From positions 1 through 64,000 of the forward strand of contig JAIUPH010000013.1 in NCBI GenBank assembly GCA_020161065.1: a stretch of 64,000 bases of DNA. The letters run 5' to 3'. Source of the DNA: Pseudomonadota bacterium (GTDB lineage: Bacteria; Pseudomonadota; Gammaproteobacteria; Burkholderiales; Burkholderiaceae_C). Shown here one piece after another: positions 9,380-18,093 of the stretch (position 1 is its first letter; each line of letters opens with the position of its first letter). The notes beneath the pieces are model-generated. The model saw only the letters and a list, made by a program, of their open reading frames with translations, was not told the DNA's origin and searched no databases. The translations under genes were made by a program, and so were the position numbers.

Positions 9380-9416
9380 GGCCCCCTGGGGCCTGCGGCC
9401 CGTCGCCCCCAGGGGG
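9380..9416. other. Two small GC hairpins between livM and livG
   Basis: GGCCCC-CT-GGGGCC (9380-9393) and CCCCC-A-GGGGG (9406-9416) lie within the operon between livM (stop 9448) and the livG start (9377). They lack a T-run. They may be an mRNA-stability or attenuation element setting the permease:ATPase ratio, or simply one of the GC-rich intergenic repeats common in Burkholderiales. Confidence 0.5.
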
Positions 9417-9447
9417 AGCGAGCGCGAGCGGCAAACCCCGATCGCGC

Positions 9448-10389
9448 TCATGCGATGGGCCTCTGCGCGCGCTTGAAGGTCGACGCGAACAGCCCCTTGG
9501 GCTTGAACATCATGAAGCCCATCAGGATGGCGCCGTAGATCACCTCCTGGATCGACAGCGCCTGGCGCAGCAGCTCGGAGATCAGCCCGAAGGCGATGGC
9601 GCCGGCCACCGCGCCGCGCACCGAGCCGATGCCGCCCACCACCACCATGGTCAGCACCAGGATGGTGGTCTGGAAGCCCAGGCTCTCCGGGTGGATGAAC
9701 GAGGTGAACAGCGTGTACATGCCGCCGGCCACGCCGGCGAAGGCGGCCGAGATGGCGAACGCGGTCTGCTTCATCGCCTTGACGTTGATGCCCATCGCCA
9801 GCGCCGCGACGTCGCTCTCGCGCACCGCGCGCAGGCACGAGCCGAACTGCGAGCGCGACAACAGCACCGTCAGCCACAGCATCAGCGCCGCCAGCAGCAC
9901 CACGAAGGGGTAGGCCTGCAGGTCGTTGCTGAGCTTCAGGCCGAACAGCTCGGCCGGCTGCATGCGCATGCCGTTGGAGCCACCGGTGACCGATTCCCAG
10001 TTGAGGAACACCCATTGCATCGCCTCGCCGAAGGCGAAGGTGGCCAGCGCCAGGTAGATGTCGCGCATGCGCAGCGCCAGCAGGCCGATCACGTAGCCCA
10101 GCAGCGCCGACAGCAGGCCGCCGGCGACGATGGACACGACGAAGGGCGGATGCCAGGCGGCGTTGACCAGCCCCGCGGTGTAGATGCCGATGCCGTAGAA
10201 CGCGGTGTGCGACAGCGCGAACTGCCCCGCCTCGCCGATGACCACGTGCATGCCCAGCGCCAGCACGACGAAGACCATCAGCAGGTTCACCACGTACAGC
10301 ACGTAGCCGCTGGCGGTGAAGGGCAGCACCAGCAGCAGCACGGCGGCGGCGGCCAGCGCCCAGCGGTCGACGGCGGCGATGTCCTTCAT
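9448..10389 (-). CDS. LIV-type ABC transporter permease (LivM class), GntR operon
   Basis: 313-residue inner-membrane permease with about eight to ten hydrophobic segments and the LivM family signatures GEAGQFALSHTAFYGIGIYT near the N-terminus and VVVGGIGSVRGAVAGA near the C-terminus. It forms the translocation pore with the LivH protein. The ATG at 10389 (MKDIAAVDRW) overlaps the livH stop (ATGA), which fixes the start; the reading frame is open further upstream only as a shadow of livH. Confidence 0.92.
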   Translation of the reverse strand: MKDIAAVDRWALAAAAVLLLVLPFTASGYVLYVVNLLMVFVVLALGMHVVIGEAGQFALSHTAFYGIGIYTAGLVNAAWHPPFVVSIVAGGLLSALLGYVIGLLALRMRDIYLALATFAFGEAMQWVFLNWESVTGGSNGMRMQPAELFGLKLSNDLQAYPFVVLLAALMLWLTVLLSRSQFGSCLRAVRESDVAALAMGINVKAMKQTAFAISAAFAGVAGGMYTLFTSFIHPESLGFQTTILVLTMVVVGGIGSVRGAVAGAIAFGLISELLRQALSIQEVIYGAILMGFMMFKPKGLFASTFKRAQRPIA

Positions 10390-11288
10390 ACCTTCTTCAC
10401 CTGCAGCTTGCCGCCCAGCAGGCCCTGCGGCCGCAGCACCAGCGTGACCAGGATGGCCACGAAGGGCGCCACGACGATGGCGTTGGTGGAGATGAACAGG
10501 CCCACCAGGTTCTCCACCACGCCGATGATGAAGCCGCCCAGCACCGCGCCCGGCAGGCTGGTGAAGCCGCCGACGATGGCCGCCGCGTAGGCCAGGATGG
10601 CGATGTGCGCGATGTCGGGCGTGATCAGGATCTTGGGCGTGATCAGCAGCGCGGCCAGCGCCGAGATCAGGCCGGCCAGCGCCCACACCATCATGCGGAT
10701 GTGCGACAGCCGGATGCCGACGATCTGCGCCGCCTTGGGGTTCATGCCCACCGCGCGCATCGCCTTGCCGATGCGCGTGCGGTTGAACATCAGGTACAGG
10801 AGCCCCATCACGACCACCGCGACGACGAAGATCGCCACGTCCAGCCGCGTCAGCGCGGCGTCGCCGATCAGCACCGGGTCGGCGCTGACCAGCGGCGGCA
10901 GCGAGCGCGGCGTGTCGCCCAGCCCGGTCTGCCGCACCAGCCCCTTGAGCACGTAGGCCAGGCCCAGCGTGGCGATGACGAGTTGCACGCCGACGCCGCG
11001 CGCGCCGCTGACGCGCTCCATCACCACGCGCTGGAACAGCGCGCCGATGCCGGCCACCGCCAGCAGCGTAAGCGGGATCACGGCCGCATACGGCAGCTTC
11101 AGCACCAGCAGCCCCATCAGCGCGATGTAGCCGCCGACCATGAAGATCTCGCCCTGCGCGAAGTTGGGCACGTCGGTGGTCTTGAAGACCGTGACGATGG
11201 CGATCGCCAGCAGCGCGTAGACGCTGCCGGTGACCAGCCCCGACAGCACGCCCTGCTGCAGGAACAGCCAGATGTCGGATGCGCTCAC
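10386..11288 (-). CDS. LIV-type ABC transporter permease (LivH class), GntR operon
   Basis: 300-residue polytopic permease with about eight membrane segments. Family landmarks are GLVTGSVYALLAIAIVTVF at the N-terminus, the NFAQGEIFMVGGY motif, and AAIVGGFTSLPGAVLGG near the C-terminus. The start is a GTG at 11288, with a GAGG-type ribosome site inside the preceding repeat unit. The gap to the binding-protein gene consists entirely of a 14-bp tandem repeat, one GTG of which is this start codon. Confidence 0.92.
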   Translation of the reverse strand: MSASDIWLFLQQGVLSGLVTGSVYALLAIAIVTVFKTTDVPNFAQGEIFMVGGYIALMGLLVLKLPYAAVIPLTLLAVAGIGALFQRVVMERVSGARGVGVQLVIATLGLAYVLKGLVRQTGLGDTPRSLPPLVSADPVLIGDAALTRLDVAIFVVAVVVMGLLYLMFNRTRIGKAMRAVGMNPKAAQIVGIRLSHIRMMVWALAGLISALAALLITPKILITPDIAHIAILAYAAAIVGGFTSLPGAVLGGFIIGVVENLVGLFISTNAIVVAPFVAILVTLVLRPQGLLGGKLQVKKV

Positions 11289-11368
11289 TGGGGCCGCCTC
11301 ACTGGGGCAGGGTCACTGGGGCTGGATCACTCGGGCTGGATCACTTCGGCGGGTTCACTTGGGCTGGT
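11285..11368. repeat. Six tandem copies of a degenerate 14-bp repeat
   Basis: Units begin TCAC at 11285, 11299, 11313, 11327, 11341 and 11355 with exact 14-bp spacing (typical unit TCACTGGGGCTGGA). Read on the minus strand, each unit ends in GTGA. The first unit reached from the binding-protein gene supplies its TGA stop (11357-11355), and the last supplies the livH GTG start (11288-11286). In-frame upstream GTGs run into stops after five codons. The array fills the whole spacer and could change the length between the genes by slippage. Confidence 0.85.
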
Positions 11369-12560
11369 AGACCCACAGGCTGCGGTAGGTGCCCGGCACC
11401 AGCGTCTTGTTCTCGCCGTCGAACTTCAGGTAGATGGCCGACTTCTGGCCCGCGTGGTCGGTGGCCGTCAGCTCGATGGGGCCGGCCATCACGCCGGAAT
11501 CGAACTTGGTCTGCGCCAGCGCGGCCAGGAACTTCTCGCGCGTCAGCTGCGGGCCGGCGGCCTTCAGCGCGTTGACCACCGTCATCGCCGACGGAATGCC
11601 GTAGGGCATGTAGGTCTGCGGGTAGCCGGGCTTGGCCGCCAGGTCGGGGTAGCTGGCCTTGTACAGGTCGTACACCCACTTCAGCTTGGGGCCGCCGGGC
11701 ACGTCGGCCAGCACTTCCTGGATGTAGACGTTCTTGAACGCCTCCTTGTTGCCGACGTTCTCGACCAGCTGCTTGAGGTCGGCCGTGCCGTTGACGCCCA
11801 CCACGATGGGCTTGTTGAAGCCCAGCTCGTGCGCCTTCTTGATCAGCAGGCCCACCGGGCGCGCGTAGGTGGTGATCACCAGCACGTCGGGGTTGTTGGC
11901 GCGCACCTTCAGCATGGGCGCGGTGACGTCGGTGATGTTGGGGTTGACCGACTCCACCTTCAACTCGTCGCCCAGCTTCTTGGCCTGGAACTCGGCGGCT
12001 TCGAGGTTCCAGCTGCCGTAGGCGTCGTCGTGGTTGATGTAGCCGATCTTCTTGGCCTTGAGGTGCTCGGAGGCGAACTGCACCATCGAGCCGCCGACCG
12101 CGCGCTGCGAGATCGAGAAGGCGCCGAAGATGTACTTCGACGGCGGGTACAGCGCGCCGTCGCCCGAGGCGTTGAGCATCACGAAGGGGATCTGCGAGCG
12201 CTCGATGTACTCGCGCGCGCCGACCACTGCGCCCGAGCAAGAGCCGCCGTTCAGCGCGAACACCTTGTCCTGCTCGGTCAGCTTCTTCACCGCGGCCAGC
12301 AGGTCGTTGGCGCTGCAGCGGTCGTCCTCGATCACCAGCTCGATCTTGCGGCCGTGCACGCCACCTTCCTTGTTGACCTTGTCGTAGTACATCTTGGCGG
12401 CGTTCAGCACGTCGAAGCCGTAGGCCATCGAGTTGCCCGACAGCGGCGCGAAGACGCCCAGCTTCACCGTCTTGTCGGTGACGCCGGGGTCCTGCTGGGC
12501 CGCGGCGCCGGCAGCGAAGGCCGCCAGCGCAAGCGCGGCGACGAGGGGGCGGTGTTTCAT
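11355..12560 (-). CDS. Periplasmic substrate-binding protein, LIV/HAAT type, GntR operon
   Basis: 401-residue receptor for the LivHMGF importer encoded just downstream. The Sec signal peptide is cleaved near AAA|Q (residue 21), then VTDKTVKLGVFAPLSG starts the type I binding fold typical of the Leu/Ile/Val-binding family. The ATG at 12560 is chosen because AGGAGCTTCG precedes it perfectly; longer frames add only shadow sequence. It is clearly different from the other two binding proteins (no VEMRAADHQ segment), so it probably takes a different ligand. Confidence 0.93.
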   Translation of the reverse strand: MKHRPLVAALALAAFAAGAAAQQDPGVTDKTVKLGVFAPLSGNSMAYGFDVLNAAKMYYDKVNKEGGVHGRKIELVIEDDRCSANDLLAAVKKLTEQDKVFALNGGSCSGAVVGAREYIERSQIPFVMLNASGDGALYPPSKYIFGAFSISQRAVGGSMVQFASEHLKAKKIGYINHDDAYGSWNLEAAEFQAKKLGDELKVESVNPNITDVTAPMLKVRANNPDVLVITTYARPVGLLIKKAHELGFNKPIVVGVNGTADLKQLVENVGNKEAFKNVYIQEVLADVPGGPKLKWVYDLYKASYPDLAAKPGYPQTYMPYGIPSAMTVVNALKAAGPQLTREKFLAALAQTKFDSGVMAGPIELTATDHAGQKSAIYLKFDGENKTLVPGTYRSLWVYQPK

Positions 12561-12617
12561 CGAAGCTCCTCTGTGCGGAAGGACGGGGACGGGCGGCATG
12601 CCTTGCGGCATGCCCAG

Positions 12618-13406
12618 CTACTGCATGCGATAGCCGCCATTGACGTCGATGACGACGCCGGTCAGGTACGCGGCCTGCGGCGAGACGAGGTAGGCCACCG
12701 CGGCGGCCACGTCGTCGACGCTGCCGATGCGGCCCAGCGGAATGTTCTTGGCGGCGGCTTCCAGCGCGCCGCTGCCGCTGACGGTGCTGCGCAGCATGTC
12801 GGTGTCGATCAGCCCCGGCGCGACGGCGTTGACCGTGACGCCCAGGTGCGCCGACTCGCGCGCCAGCGCCTTGGTGAAGCCCAGCACCGCGGCCTTGGCG
12901 GCGATGTAGGCGGCGCTCGACCGATAACCGCCGAGTTGAGCGGCCACCGAACCGAAGAAGACGACGCGGCCGCCTTGGCCCGCCGGCAGCGGCGCGGCCT
13001 CGCGCCGCGCCAGGTATTCGCGGCCGACCAGGAAGCTGCCGCGCGCGTTGACGGCGAAGCTGCGCTCCCACAGGTCGAGCGTCATGTCCTTGATCAGCGG
13101 GCGCTCGCCGCCCGGCAGCAGCAGCAGGCCGGCGACGTTGACCAGCACGGCCACCGGACCGACCTCGCGCTCCAGTTCGTCGAACAGGCGGCGCACGGCG
13201 GCTTCGTCGCTGACGTCGGCCGTCAGCGCGCGGTGCGGCGCGCCCAGCGAGGCGGCGACGCGCGCCGCGTTGGCGCCGTCGATGTCGGCCACGGCGACCT
13301 TCAGCCCCTGCGCCGCCAGCAGACGGCACACCGCTTCGCCGATGCCCTTGCCGCCCCCGGTGACGAGGGCCCAGCGAGTGTCTGGGGCGGCGGTGGCAGC
13401 AGGCAT
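12618..13406 (-). CDS. Short-chain dehydrogenase/reductase
   Basis: 262-residue SDR: TGGGKGIG, DIDG acidic turn, VNVAG in place of NNAG, serine in FFGSVAAQ, catalytic YIAAK, PGLIDTDM, and a tail ending VNGGYRMQ. First gene of the leftward operon, facing the GntR gene across two TGTATAC boxes. The ATG at 13406 (MPAATAA) is used; a GTG at 13439 would add 11 residues, and neither has a strong ribosome site. Being first in the operon, it may act on the compound that induces it (inference). Confidence 0.85.
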   Translation of the reverse strand: MPAATAAPDTRWALVTGGGKGIGEAVCRLLAAQGLKVAVADIDGANAARVAASLGAPHRALTADVSDEAAVRRLFDELEREVGPVAVLVNVAGLLLLPGGERPLIKDMTLDLWERSFAVNARGSFLVGREYLARREAAPLPAGQGGRVVFFGSVAAQLGGYRSSAAYIAAKAAVLGFTKALARESAHLGVTVNAVAPGLIDTDMLRSTVSGSGALEAAAKNIPLGRIGSVDDVAAAVAYLVSPQAAYLTGVVIDVNGGYRMQ

Positions 13407-13464
13407 GGCGGCAGCTTCGAGTGGACGGTGCGGCGGCACCCTTGGCCACCGCAGGCCGCGATTG

Positions 13465-13538
13465 TGTATACATGAACACCGTCATCCATGCGTATTTACC
13501 CCATATCAAGGCCTTACGCGCCGTCTATGTATACTTGA
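13465..13538. promoter_or_regulatory. Two TGTATAC boxes, probable GntR operators
   Basis: TGTATACATGA (13465-13475) and TGTATACTTGA (13528-13538) are direct repeats 63 bp apart in the divergent gap between the SDR operon and the GntR gene. Their cores, TGTATACA and TGTATACT, are palindromic or nearly so. Such T-GTATAC-A boxes are typical of FCD-subfamily GntR regulators. One box lies near the likely promoter of each divergent unit, suggesting autoregulation plus control of the 3928-13406 operon. Confidence 0.65.
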
Positions 13539-13578
13539 CTTGATCGATCGACCCGAAGGACGGCCGCCGCGCGACGCC

Positions 13579-14274
13579 ATGGAAACCTTGTCCGAACGTG
13601 TGACCACGACCGTGCGCGACTGGATCCTGCATGGCCGCCTGCAGCCCGGCGCGCGCATCGAAGAGGTGCCGCTGGCGCAGCAGATCGGCGTGTCGCGCAC
13701 GCCGGTGCGCACGGCGCTGGCCGCGCTGGTCAGCGAGGGTCTCATCGACTACCAGCCTAAACGCGGGTACTCGGTGCGCGTGTTCGACCTCGACGCCATC
13801 ATGGCCGCCTACGAGGTGCGCGCCTGCCTGGAAGGCCTGGCCTGCCGCAACGCCGCGCGCCGCGGGCTGACCGACGCGCAGGCCGCCACGCTGCAGCGCT
13901 GCCTGGACGAGGGCGACCGCATCCTCGACGGCGGCGAGCTGCGCGCCGAGGACCACGCGCCGTACCAGCAGATCAACGTCGACCTGCACACCACGCTGCT
14001 GCAGGCCTCGGGCAACCCCTGGGTCGAACGCTTCGCCGACCAGGCGCACCGCATCCCGTATGCGTCGGACCGCATCGTGCTGTGGGAAGACCATCCGGTG
14101 ATCCACCGCTCGCACGGCGACCACCACCGCATCGTCGAGGCCATCCTCGACCGCGACCCGCTACGCGCCGAGCAGCTGATGCGCGAGCACGTGTACTACG
14201 CCGGCATGATCCTGAAGAACAACTTCCGGCGGCTGCAGGCGCGCGGGGGGTCGCCGATGCCGGCCCCGGGGTGA
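13579..14274 (+). CDS. GntR-family transcriptional regulator, FCD domain
   Basis: 231-residue DNA-binding protein. The N-terminal winged helix (about residues 5-70) includes VPLAQQIGVSRTPVRTALAAL, the GntR recognition-helix signature. The C-terminal FCD ligand domain keeps the metal-site pattern: D and H in NVDLHTTLL, H in SHGDHHRI and H in REHVYYA. Ligands of this class are usually small organic acids. It diverges from the SDR/transporter/flavoprotein operon with two TGTATAC boxes between, so it most likely controls that operon and itself. The ATG at 13579 fits the family N-terminus; upstream sequence is not protein-like. Confidence 0.93.
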   Translation: METLSERVTTTVRDWILHGRLQPGARIEEVPLAQQIGVSRTPVRTALAALVSEGLIDYQPKRGYSVRVFDLDAIMAAYEVRACLEGLACRNAARRGLTDAQAATLQRCLDEGDRILDGGELRAEDHAPYQQINVDLHTTLLQASGNPWVERFADQAHRIPYASDRIVLWEDHPVIHRSHGDHHRIVEAILDRDPLRAEQLMREHVYYAGMILKNNFRRLQARGGSPMPAPG

Positions 14275-14281
14275 GGGCACG

Positions 14282-15208
14282 TCACCCCTCGCGCGGCACC
14301 ATCAGGCATTCCTGCGTCGCGCTGGCCACCAGTTGCCCCTGGCGGTCGTGCACCCGCGCCACCGAGAGCCCGCGGCCCGCGGCGGCCGCAGGGCTGATGC
14401 TGTCGAAGTGCAGCCACTCGTCGGCGCGCACCGGGCGGTGCAGCCACATCGCGTGGTTCAGGCTGGCCACGTAGAGGCCATCCTTGGCCTGCGCTTCGGC
14501 CTGGTGGCCGCCGGTGGCGGGGTAGTTGACCCACCAGTCCGACAGGTAGGCAAACACCGCGGCGTGCAGCGCGGCGTCGTCGCCCAAGGGCCGGCGCGCG
14601 CGGATCCAGAAGCGGATGCGCGGCTCGGGCAACTCCAGCGCCAGGTTCGGCGGCGGCGCGGCCAGGCGGAAATCGAGTGCCGGCTTCAGCTCGAAGTGGT
14701 AGCCCACGGCGCGCTTGACGGCGTCTTGCCACTCGGCGGGCAAGTCGGCGGGCGACGGCAGCTGTTCAGGGTCTTCCAGCGCCACCGGCGGCGCGGCGCC
14801 GTGCGCCGGCGCGGCGGTCGGCAGCGCGAAGCTGACCTGGGCATCGAGCACCAGCCGCTGGCCGCGCTGCACGCCGCGCACGTGGCGCGACGCGAAGCGC
14901 TTGCCGTCCTGCAGCGGCGTGACCACGAGGTCGAGCGCCTCGTCCCACAAGGTGCCTTGCAGGAACATGAACTGCATCGCCGTGCAGGCGCGCTCGGCCG
15001 GCACGGTGCGCGCCGCAGCGGCCAGCGCCTGCGCCAGGATCTGGCCGCCATAGGCGCGGCCGTGGTTGTTGGCGTCGCCGCAGCGGGTGCGAAACGTCGT
15101 GCTGCCGGCCGGGCCGCTCGAATCGGCCAGCGCGTCCAGCGCCAGCAGTTCGTCGAAGTCGTGGCCGTCCCAGGCCGGAATCGGGTGTGTGCTCATCGTC
15201 GTCGTCAT
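14282..15208 (-). CDS. tesB: Acyl-CoA thioesterase II (TesB family)
   Basis: Hydrolyses acyl-CoA to free acid and CoA. The 308 residues form the double-hotdog TesB fold, with the N-terminal GRAYGGQILAQAL helix. The three conserved active-site residues are visible in context: Asp in AYLSDWW, a polar residue in the SLNHAMWLHRP segment, and Gln in SATQECLM. The start overlaps the upstream crotonase stop as ATGA, confirming the ATG at 15208. It is the third gene of a crotonase-crotonase-thioesterase operon and may relieve CoA sequestration when a dead-end thioester builds up (inference). Confidence 0.92.
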   Translation of the reverse strand: MTTTMSTHPIPAWDGHDFDELLALDALADSSGPAGSTTFRTRCGDANNHGRAYGGQILAQALAAAARTVPAERACTAMQFMFLQGTLWDEALDLVVTPLQDGKRFASRHVRGVQRGQRLVLDAQVSFALPTAAPAHGAAPPVALEDPEQLPSPADLPAEWQDAVKRAVGYHFELKPALDFRLAAPPPNLALELPEPRIRFWIRARRPLGDDAALHAAVFAYLSDWWVNYPATGGHQAEAQAKDGLYVASLNHAMWLHRPVRADEWLHFDSISPAAAAGRGLSVARVHDRQGQLVASATQECLMVPREG

Positions 15209-15978
15209 CGTGGCGTGGATTGTCGTCGCAGCCCGGCCAGGCGCCGGTCGATCTCGTCGCGGCTAACACCCAGGTTCAACGCCTTCGCGGTGCGCGCCTC
15301 GAAGGCCAGCGCCTCGGCCAAGGGCAGCCGCGCTTCGTCGTCCAGCAGCTTCTTGTAGGCGCGCAGCCCGGCGGGCGGGTTGGCCAGCATCTGGCGCGCC
15401 AGCGCCTGCGCCTCGGCCTGCAGCTGGTCGGCCGGCACGACGTGGTTGACCAGGCCCCAGGCCAGCGCTTCTGGTGCGCTGAAGAAGCGGCCGGTCAGTG
15501 CCAGTTCCTTGGCGCGGTGCGCGCCCACGCGCTGCTGCAGCCGCACCGATCCGCCCCAGCCCGGCAGCAGGCCCACCTTGGCGTGGGTGTCGGCAAAGCG
15601 CGCGTCGACGGCGGCGACCAGCACGTCGCAGGCGAGCGCGATCTCCAGCCCGCCGGTGATGCACAAGCCGTTGACGGCGCCGATCACCGGGCCGCTGAAG
15701 CGCTCGATCGCAGCCACCGCGCTATGCTCCCAGGCGCCGGCGGCCGGCGCGGCGCTCCACTCGTCGAGGTCCAGCCCGGCGGTGAAGGCGCGGCCTTCGC
15801 CGGTGAGGATCAGCACGTGGATCGCAGGGTCGGCCTCCAGCGCGTCGACCGCGGCGGCCAGCGCTTGGCGCAGCGCGATCGACAAGGTGTTCAGCTTGTC
15901 GGGCCGGTTGAAGGCGATGGTGGCAAAGCCTTCGTCGCTGCGCTCGACGCGCAGCGGGTCGTCAGGCCGCGGCGCCAT
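15205..15978 (-). CDS. Enoyl-CoA hydratase/isomerase family protein
   Basis: 257-residue crotonase-fold enzyme. The oxyanion-hole loops are GRAFTAGLDL and NGLCITGGLEIAL. The first catalytic Glu of hydratases is kept (TGGLEIA), but the second is replaced in FADTHAKVGLLPGWGGS, where His stands in for Glu. That pattern occurs in a large group of crotonases of uncertain specificity. The start overlaps the previous crotonase stop by one base (TGATG). It likely hydrates or isomerises an unsaturated acyl-CoA made by the dehydrogenases in this window. Confidence 0.88.
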   Translation of the reverse strand: MAPRPDDPLRVERSDEGFATIAFNRPDKLNTLSIALRQALAAAVDALEADPAIHVLILTGEGRAFTAGLDLDEWSAAPAAGAWEHSAVAAIERFSGPVIGAVNGLCITGGLEIALACDVLVAAVDARFADTHAKVGLLPGWGGSVRLQQRVGAHRAKELALTGRFFSAPEALAWGLVNHVVPADQLQAEAQALARQMLANPPAGLRAYKKLLDDEARLPLAEALAFEARTAKALNLGVSRDEIDRRLAGLRRQSTPR

Positions 15979-16778
15979 CAAGCGCCCTTGAACTGCGGCT
16001 TGCGCTTGGCCAGCATTGCGCGGATGCCTTCCTGCGCATCTTCGCTGGCGGCCACGCGCGCCAGCGTCAGCGCCTCGTCCTCCAGTTGCGCCTGCAGCGG
16101 CGCGCCGCCGGCCTTGAGGAACAAGCGCTTGATCTCGCCATAGGCCAGCGTGGGGCCGGCGGCGAGCTGGCGCGCGAGTTTCAGCGCCTCGTCCTGCAAC
16201 TGCGCGTCGGGCAGCACGCGGTCGGCCAGGCCGGCGGACTGGGCCTCGGCGGCGCCCAGCATCTCGCCCAGCATCACGAAGCGGCGCGCGCGCGCCGCGC
16301 CCATGCGCGCGGTGAGCGTGACGCTGGAGCCCGAATCGCAACTGAAGCCCAGGTGCGCGAAGGCCGAGCCGAACTTCGCGCCCTCGCCCGCCAGCACCAC
16401 GTCGCAGCCGGCCAGCACGGCCACGCCGCCGCCCATCACGAAGCCCTGCGCCGCGCCGACCACCGGCACCGGCAGCGCCCACAGGCGCTGCAGGCCCATG
16501 TGTAGATCGGCCGTCCACTCGCGCACCAGCGGCCCCAGGCGGTCGACCACCGGGCCGAAGGCCTTGAGGTCGCCGCCGACGCTGAAGTTGGCGCCGTCGG
16601 CGCGCAGCAGCACGCCGCGCAAGCCCGGCGCGTCCCACAGCGCCGAGGCCACCTGGCGCAGGTCGCGCGTGAAGACGCCGTCGATCGGGTTGCCGCGCGC
16701 CGGCTGCGCCAGGTTGACGACGGCCAGCGCGCCGTCGCGCTCGACGCGGATCGAATCGGTGGTCAGTTCAAGGCTCAT
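15978..16778 (-). CDS. Crotonase-fold enoyl-CoA isomerase-like protein
   Basis: 266-residue crotonase family member. Both hydratase glutamates are absent (MGGGVAVLAGCD and FGSAFAHLG), while an Asp remains at the PaaG/enoyl-CoA isomerase position (FSCDSGSS). A double-bond isomerase role is therefore more likely than hydration. First gene of the leftward crotonase-crotonase-TesB operon. An operator-like palindrome lies 38 bp upstream, shared with the divergent CrtC/AttH-like gene. A GGAGA ribosome site supports the ATG at 16778. Confidence 0.85.
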   Translation of the reverse strand: MSLELTTDSIRVERDGALAVVNLAQPARGNPIDGVFTRDLRQVASALWDAPGLRGVLLRADGANFSVGGDLKAFGPVVDRLGPLVREWTADLHMGLQRLWALPVPVVGAAQGFVMGGGVAVLAGCDVVLAGEGAKFGSAFAHLGFSCDSGSSVTLTARMGAARARRFVMLGEMLGAAEAQSAGLADRVLPDAQLQDEALKLARQLAAGPTLAYGEIKRLFLKAGGAPLQAQLEDEALTLARVAASEDAQEGIRAMLAKRKPQFKGA

Positions 16779-16816
16779 CGCGGGTTGTCTCCGGTGGCAG
16801 GATGATCATTGAGACT

Positions 16817-16830
16817 GTACAGTAACGTAC
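16817..16830. promoter_or_regulatory. Operator-like palindrome, site 3
   Basis: GTACAG-TA-ACGTAC, 10 of 12 matches to GTACRC-N2-GYGTAC, placed almost exactly midway (38 and 37 bp) between the divergent starts at 16778 and 16868. One protein bound here could control both directions. Confidence 0.7.
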
Positions 16831-16867
16831 GATCTCTGAACCACCTGCGTTGCCCGCAGCAACCCCC

Positions 16868-17980
16868 ATGCTCAGCCCCCAGGACGACCTCATCGGCCAC
16901 CAGTTGCCGACGACCTTCGACCAGCTCGACAACAGCGACCCCGCTTGGATGGAGCGCCTGTGGTACACCGGCCACCCGGCGCCCGGCGGCGAGCTGATCT
17001 TCGACCTCGGCCTCGGCTACCACCCCAACCGCAACGTGATGGACGCCTTCGCCGGCGTGGCGGTGCCGGGCCGGCAGTGGAACTTCCGCGCCAGCCGCCG
17101 GCTGCGGCCGGATCCGCTGAACACCACCGTCGGCCCGCTGTCGTTTCGCGTCATCGAAGGCCTCAAGCGCCACGCGCTGGCGCTGGCCGAGAACGACTCG
17201 GGCCTGCGCTTCGAGCTGGAGTTCAACGCGACGCTCAACCCGCACGAGGAAGCCGGCCACCTGCGCCGGCGCGAAGGCCGCATCACCGAGCACATGTACC
17301 GTGCCCAGCAGATGGGACGTTATGCCGGTTGGATCGAGTTCGATGGACGCCGCGTCGACGTCGACGGCTGGCCCGGCCAGCGCGACCACAGCTGGGGCGT
17401 GCGCGCCGAGATGCGCAGCGACGAAAGCCACCCGCCGCTGACCTTCTACCCGCCCTTCTTCTTCTGCTGGACGACCGCGCAGTTCAAGGACCATGGCCTG
17501 GTGATCTTCTTCAAGGAGCGCGCGCCCGGCGACCTGATCTACTTGAGCGGCGAGATCGTGCGCCCGCTCGGCGGCAAGGCTTCCGGCCGCGACCAGCTGG
17601 TGGCCGTGCAGCACGATCTGCAATGGCACGACGACCCCTTGGGCCAGAGCCTGGCCGGCGGCCGCTTCGACTTGAGCTTCGCCGGCGGCGAGCGGCGCAC
17701 CGTGCAGGTCCGCACGCTGCCCACGCGCTACTGGCTCAAGGGCGGCCTCTACGGCGGGCTGGACGGCTGGTTCCAGGGCGACGACAAGGGCCGTGCGCTG
17801 TTCACCGCGCACGAGCGCTGGGACACCACCGACGCCGCCACCCGCCGCAAGCTGCGCACCCTGGCCGACCAGGTGATCGAGGTGCGCGACGGCGACGAGG
17901 TCGGCTACGGCATCATCGAATACGGCGTCGGCAAGGGCTACGAGAAGTACGCGTCGGTGCAGGCGCATCCGCCGATCTGA
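16868..17980 (+). CDS. CrtC/AttH-like lipocalin-fold protein, function unknown
   Basis: 370-residue protein whose GQRDHSWGVR segment (about residue 175) is the hallmark of the hydroxyneurosporene synthase/AttH superfamily, related to DUF7064/7065 proteins. Members with known activity hydrate or bind isoprenoid C=C bonds, but most have no assigned function. No signal peptide or membrane span is seen. The ATG at 16868 is taken; an in-frame TTG at 16850 adds six residues. It shares an operator with the divergent crotonase operon, so it probably acts on a hydrophobic unsaturated intermediate (inference). Confidence 0.7.
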   Translation: MLSPQDDLIGHQLPTTFDQLDNSDPAWMERLWYTGHPAPGGELIFDLGLGYHPNRNVMDAFAGVAVPGRQWNFRASRRLRPDPLNTTVGPLSFRVIEGLKRHALALAENDSGLRFELEFNATLNPHEEAGHLRRREGRITEHMYRAQQMGRYAGWIEFDGRRVDVDGWPGQRDHSWGVRAEMRSDESHPPLTFYPPFFFCWTTAQFKDHGLVIFFKERAPGDLIYLSGEIVRPLGGKASGRDQLVAVQHDLQWHDDPLGQSLAGGRFDLSFAGGERRTVQVRTLPTRYWLKGGLYGGLDGWFQGDDKGRALFTAHERWDTTDAATRRKLRTLADQVIEVRDGDEVGYGIIEYGVGKGYEKYASVQAHPPI

Positions 17981-18093
17981 GCGGGCGCGCAGACCGCGGC
18001 GCACCGCACCGCCATCCGGCGGGGCTTTCACCGATGGGGCGGCCGCCGGCGGCGCTGCACACTGGCGCGCCACCCACGGAGGAGACCGCCGAG

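Noticed and set aside
9377-9434. TTG start at 9434 for the livG-like gene
   Set aside because: Adds 19 low-complexity residues covering a hairpin-rich intergenic stretch; the ATG at 9377 gives the standard family N-terminus.
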